A DNA stretch of 64,000 bases from NCBI RefSeq assembly GCF_900149705.1, contig NZ_LT703001.1:1550001-1614000 (forward strand). Direction: 5' to 3'. Source of the stretch: Sphingorhabdus sp. Alg231-15 (GTDB taxonomy: Bacteria; Pseudomonadota; Alphaproteobacteria; Sphingomonadales; Sphingomonadaceae). This document shows positions 61,942 to 64,000 of the stretch, in pieces. The position numbers were made by a program, and so were the translations under genes. The notes beneath the pieces were generated by a model. That model saw nothing but the letters and a program-made list of their open reading frames with translations, searched no databases and was not told the origin of the DNA. The number at the start of each line of letters is the position of its first letter. The stretch's first letter is position 1.

Positions 61942-64000
61942 ATGAAACTACCCCATAGCGTACCCTGCCCCAACGGCACCGAACGAGCCCGCAAAGCTAA
62001 AGAACTGCGTGAACTGGCAGCGGAAATATCACGTACCCGGCCGCATGCCGCGTCCCGCAATAATGCCGAGGAACTGGATTATGCCGGTTCCAAATTCCCC
62101 ACCAATTTTACCAAAGGACTGCATCATGATGAATTTGGTATACTCTCTTTTGGCGACGATTATCGCACATTTGTCGAGGCAATAAACAGCGATGACACGA
62201 ACCTGTTCGAAAACCATGTGAACGATGCAACAGACCGTGCGGCAGAGGCAAATGAGCCCACTTTTCAGTGTACGGTGAACAGCCAGATTCCGCAGTGGCG
62301 CGGATGGGAAAGCCCGCGCGCTGGTCATGTTTATGAATTGCAGGGACCAGATGCCGATAGTGTCGGCATGGCCCCCGCTCCACGCGTTGGTTCGTCAGAA
62401 AAAGCAGCTGAGATGGCAGAGGTATACGGACTTGCGATCCTGCGGGATGTGCCGTTTACCAGCATTTGCGCAGGCGACAGCGCCGTGCGATTATGTGACA
62501 GTGGCATCGATAGCGATGCGCAGCTGACCTCCGCTCAAGTCGTCGATGCGCTTAACAGCATGCCCTTTTTCAGCGGCACCGGCGTGGCATCGTCCACACC
62601 ACCTTATGTCGATGCAAACGGGCTCAACAACTTCGAACGCAATCGCCGTTTTGCTCGCACGCAGGATGACAGCAATCCGGTTGCTGCTCCCTTGACCACT
62701 GAAACAGTCTTCCGCGGCTCGACCAAGGGTGCGCTTACCGGGCCTTATGTTTCGCAGTTCATGCTGGTTGGCAATACCGGTCTGGCCGGCCCTGGCGGCG
62801 GAGCCGCGAGCTTCCCCGGCAAAGACGCAGGCTACGACCTGCAAGACGGGTTTATCCGCTATGGTAGCCTGTCAATCGACCAGCGGACGACCGTCCATAA
62901 AAGCTGTCTCGATCATATGACAGACTGGCCGACCTGGCGGGATGTGCAAAATGGTGCTGACTTCAGAAGTGCGAACCTGTTCGAGGAGAAACGCCGGTTC
63001 ATTACGACCCCCCGCGATCTCGCGACCTATGTTCATTTTGATGCACTATATGAAGCCTATCTCAATGCCGTCCTGATCATTGACGCTATGGGTGTCCCGG
63101 CTTCCAAAGGCTTTCCTGAACCCGGTTTCCGCGACAGCAACACCGGTTCGGCAAGACGGACGGCCTTCGCCACTTTTGGTGGACCACATATTTTATCGTT
63201 GGTCACCGAAGTTGCCACTCGCTGCCTGAAAGCGGTGCGGCGTGAGAAGTTCAACTATCATCGCCGGGCGCGTCCCGAGCTGATGGGGGGACGCATGGCG
63301 CTCGTTGAATGCGGCGATGCGGACAAGCTCGGCGATGCCCAAGTCGCGTTTGAGCATATGCACAGTGAATTGCCGGATGCACTGAAAGCCGCCCTGATTG
63401 CCCATAACGAGGCGCAGAACGAGACGGCGATGAACGATATGCGCCTCACCGACTGCGCTGGCGGCTCGACGCCGTTCAGCAACTTTGATGACTGCAACTT
63501 GCTGCTGCCGATGGCCTTCCCCGAAGGCTCGCCCATGCACCCGGCCTATGGGGCTGGTCATGCCACCGTGGCGGGCGGCTGTGTGACAATGGTCAAAGCA
63601 TTTTTCGAGATGTTCGAAGGCAATGACAGCGGCGTCGAGCGGCCTCTGGTTGAGCCGGATGGCACGCCGATTGTCTATGTCCCCAATGGCAACGGCAATC
63701 GTCTGGTGCAGGACAGCAAGTTCACGGGCACGCTGACCATTCAAGGCGAGCTCGACAAACTGGCGGCGAATATCTCGATCGGCCGGAACATGGCCGGTGT
63801 CCATTATTACTCCGACTATTATGACAGCCTGCGCATGGGCGAGCGAGTCGCGGTCGGTATCTTGCTGGAACAGGCTCCGACCTATGGTGACCCGATGGAA
63901 ACGACCTTCACCAGCTTTGATGGCGATTTCATTTCGATCAACGGACAGGCCGACGCGGCGCCAACGCTGACCATCATTGATCGCGACGGCAAACAGATTT
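61942..64000 (+). CDS. Vanadium-dependent haloperoxidase (3' end beyond window)
   Basis: At least 686 residues, cut by the right edge. GGAG (61931-61934) precedes ATG 61942. Vanadate-binding residues can be placed by spacing against the algal bromoperoxidases: Lys436 and Arg444 (KFNYHRRARPE), Gly539-His540 in HPAYGAGHAT, and Arg615 and His621 (GRNMAGVHYYSD). The position before Gly539, usually Ser, is Ala538, and the extra active-site His of algal enzymes is Ala535. There is no signal peptide. The C-terminal part past residue 650 (TFTSFDGDFISINGQ) starts a beta region. It would oxidise halides with hydrogen peroxide; halide choice is not predictable. Confidence 0.92.
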   Translation, partial: MKLPHSVPCPNGTERARKAKELRELAAEISRTRPHAASRNNAEELDYAGSKFPTNFTKGLHHDEFGILSFGDDYRTFVEAINSDDTNLFENHVNDATDRAAEANEPTFQCTVNSQIPQWRGWESPRAGHVYELQGPDADSVGMAPAPRVGSSEKAAEMAEVYGLAILRDVPFTSICAGDSAVRLCDSGIDSDAQLTSAQVVDALNSMPFFSGTGVASSTPPYVDANGLNNFERNRRFARTQDDSNPVAAPLTTETVFRGSTKGALTGPYVSQFMLVGNTGLAGPGGGAASFPGKDAGYDLQDGFIRYGSLSIDQRTTVHKSCLDHMTDWPTWRDVQNGADFRSANLFEEKRRFITTPRDLATYVHFDALYEAYLNAVLIIDAMGVPASKGFPEPGFRDSNTGSARRTAFATFGGPHILSLVTEVATRCLKAVRREKFNYHRRARPELMGGRMALVECGDADKLGDAQVAFEHMHSELPDALKAALIAHNEAQNETAMNDMRLTDCAGGSTPFSNFDDCNLLLPMAFPEGSPMHPAYGAGHATVAGGCVTMVKAFFEMFEGNDSGVERPLVEPDGTPIVYVPNGNGNRLVQDSKFTGTLTIQGELDKLAANISIGRNMAGVHYYSDYYDSLRMGERVAVGILLEQAPTYGDPMETTFTSFDGDFISINGQADAAPTLTIIDRDGKQI

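Overview
The window reads as a chromosomal segment of an alphaproteobacterium, most likely a (marine) member of the Sphingomonadales. The main pointers are a PEPxxWA-type C-terminal sorting signal, a methionine synthase split into two genes, an RcdA/DUF1465 protein, alphaproteobacterial COQ9, a bacterial CDC48-type double-AAA ATPase and many small exported proteins. I see no IS element, prophage, CRISPR array, tRNA or rRNA; most of it looks like core genome with a few accessory genes. The genus is not determined.

Layout. 0-6.5 kb: COQ9 (cut by the left edge), an Old Yellow Enzyme, RcdA, two DUF465 mini-proteins, a zinc-free MDR reductase and PtsP. 6.5-12 kb: a RodZ-like protein, CpoB/YbgF, TilS and FtsH, then a small exported protein whose ribosome binding site lies in the ftsH terminator. 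12-16.7 kb: sterol-desaturase-like hydroxylase, RpoZ, a PLD-type cardiolipin synthase, a class A beta-lactamase-like lipoprotein and two small lipoproteins. 16.8-22.6 kb: a methionine/one-carbon operon (ArsR-methyltransferase fusion, metF, metH1, metH2) behind a perfect 22-bp palindrome. 22.6-30.9 kb: exported proteins (PEP-CTERM, beta-helix, PhoK-like phosphatase, DsbD/ScsB with a partner redoxin, a secreted methyltransferase) and a non-coding stretch with an ordered set of stems that I propose as a structured RNA. 31-38.2 kb: UvrB, a DUF3617 lipoprotein with an EF-hand loop, a class C serine hydrolase, two VOC proteins, an M20 amidohydrolase, a DksA-like protein and a ferric-reductase-like membrane protein. 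38.5-43.9 kb: an ArsR/SRPBCC pair and the ybgC-tolQRAB-pal cluster. 43.9-53.8 kb: M16 protease, PmtA-like methyltransferase, ABM monooxygenase, MFS transporter, CDC48 ATPase, LysR regulator. 53.8-64 kb: a Mur-ligase/LD-carboxypeptidase recycling pair, a four-gene minus-strand operon (cyclophilin, lipoprotein, YghU, CMD protein), MgtE, GNAT, a probably Fur-controlled unknown protein, DUF1489 and a vanadium haloperoxidase cut by the right edge.

Functionally the segment is dominated by envelope work (Tol-Pal, RodZ, peptidoglycan recycling, phospholipid synthesis and methylation, periplasmic thiol chemistry, exported hydrolases), one-carbon/methionine metabolism and housekeeping repair and proteolysis (UvrB, FtsH, TilS). 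No single gene cluster stands out as a wholly new system. The most unusual signals are at the nucleic-acid level: the stem-rich stretch at 29117-29301, a terminator inside a signal-peptide coding region at 33901-33941, an eight-A tract between two competing start codons at 13485-13496, a Fur-like box at 61120-61140, and a strong orphan minus-strand terminator at 52212-52242 suggesting a small RNA.
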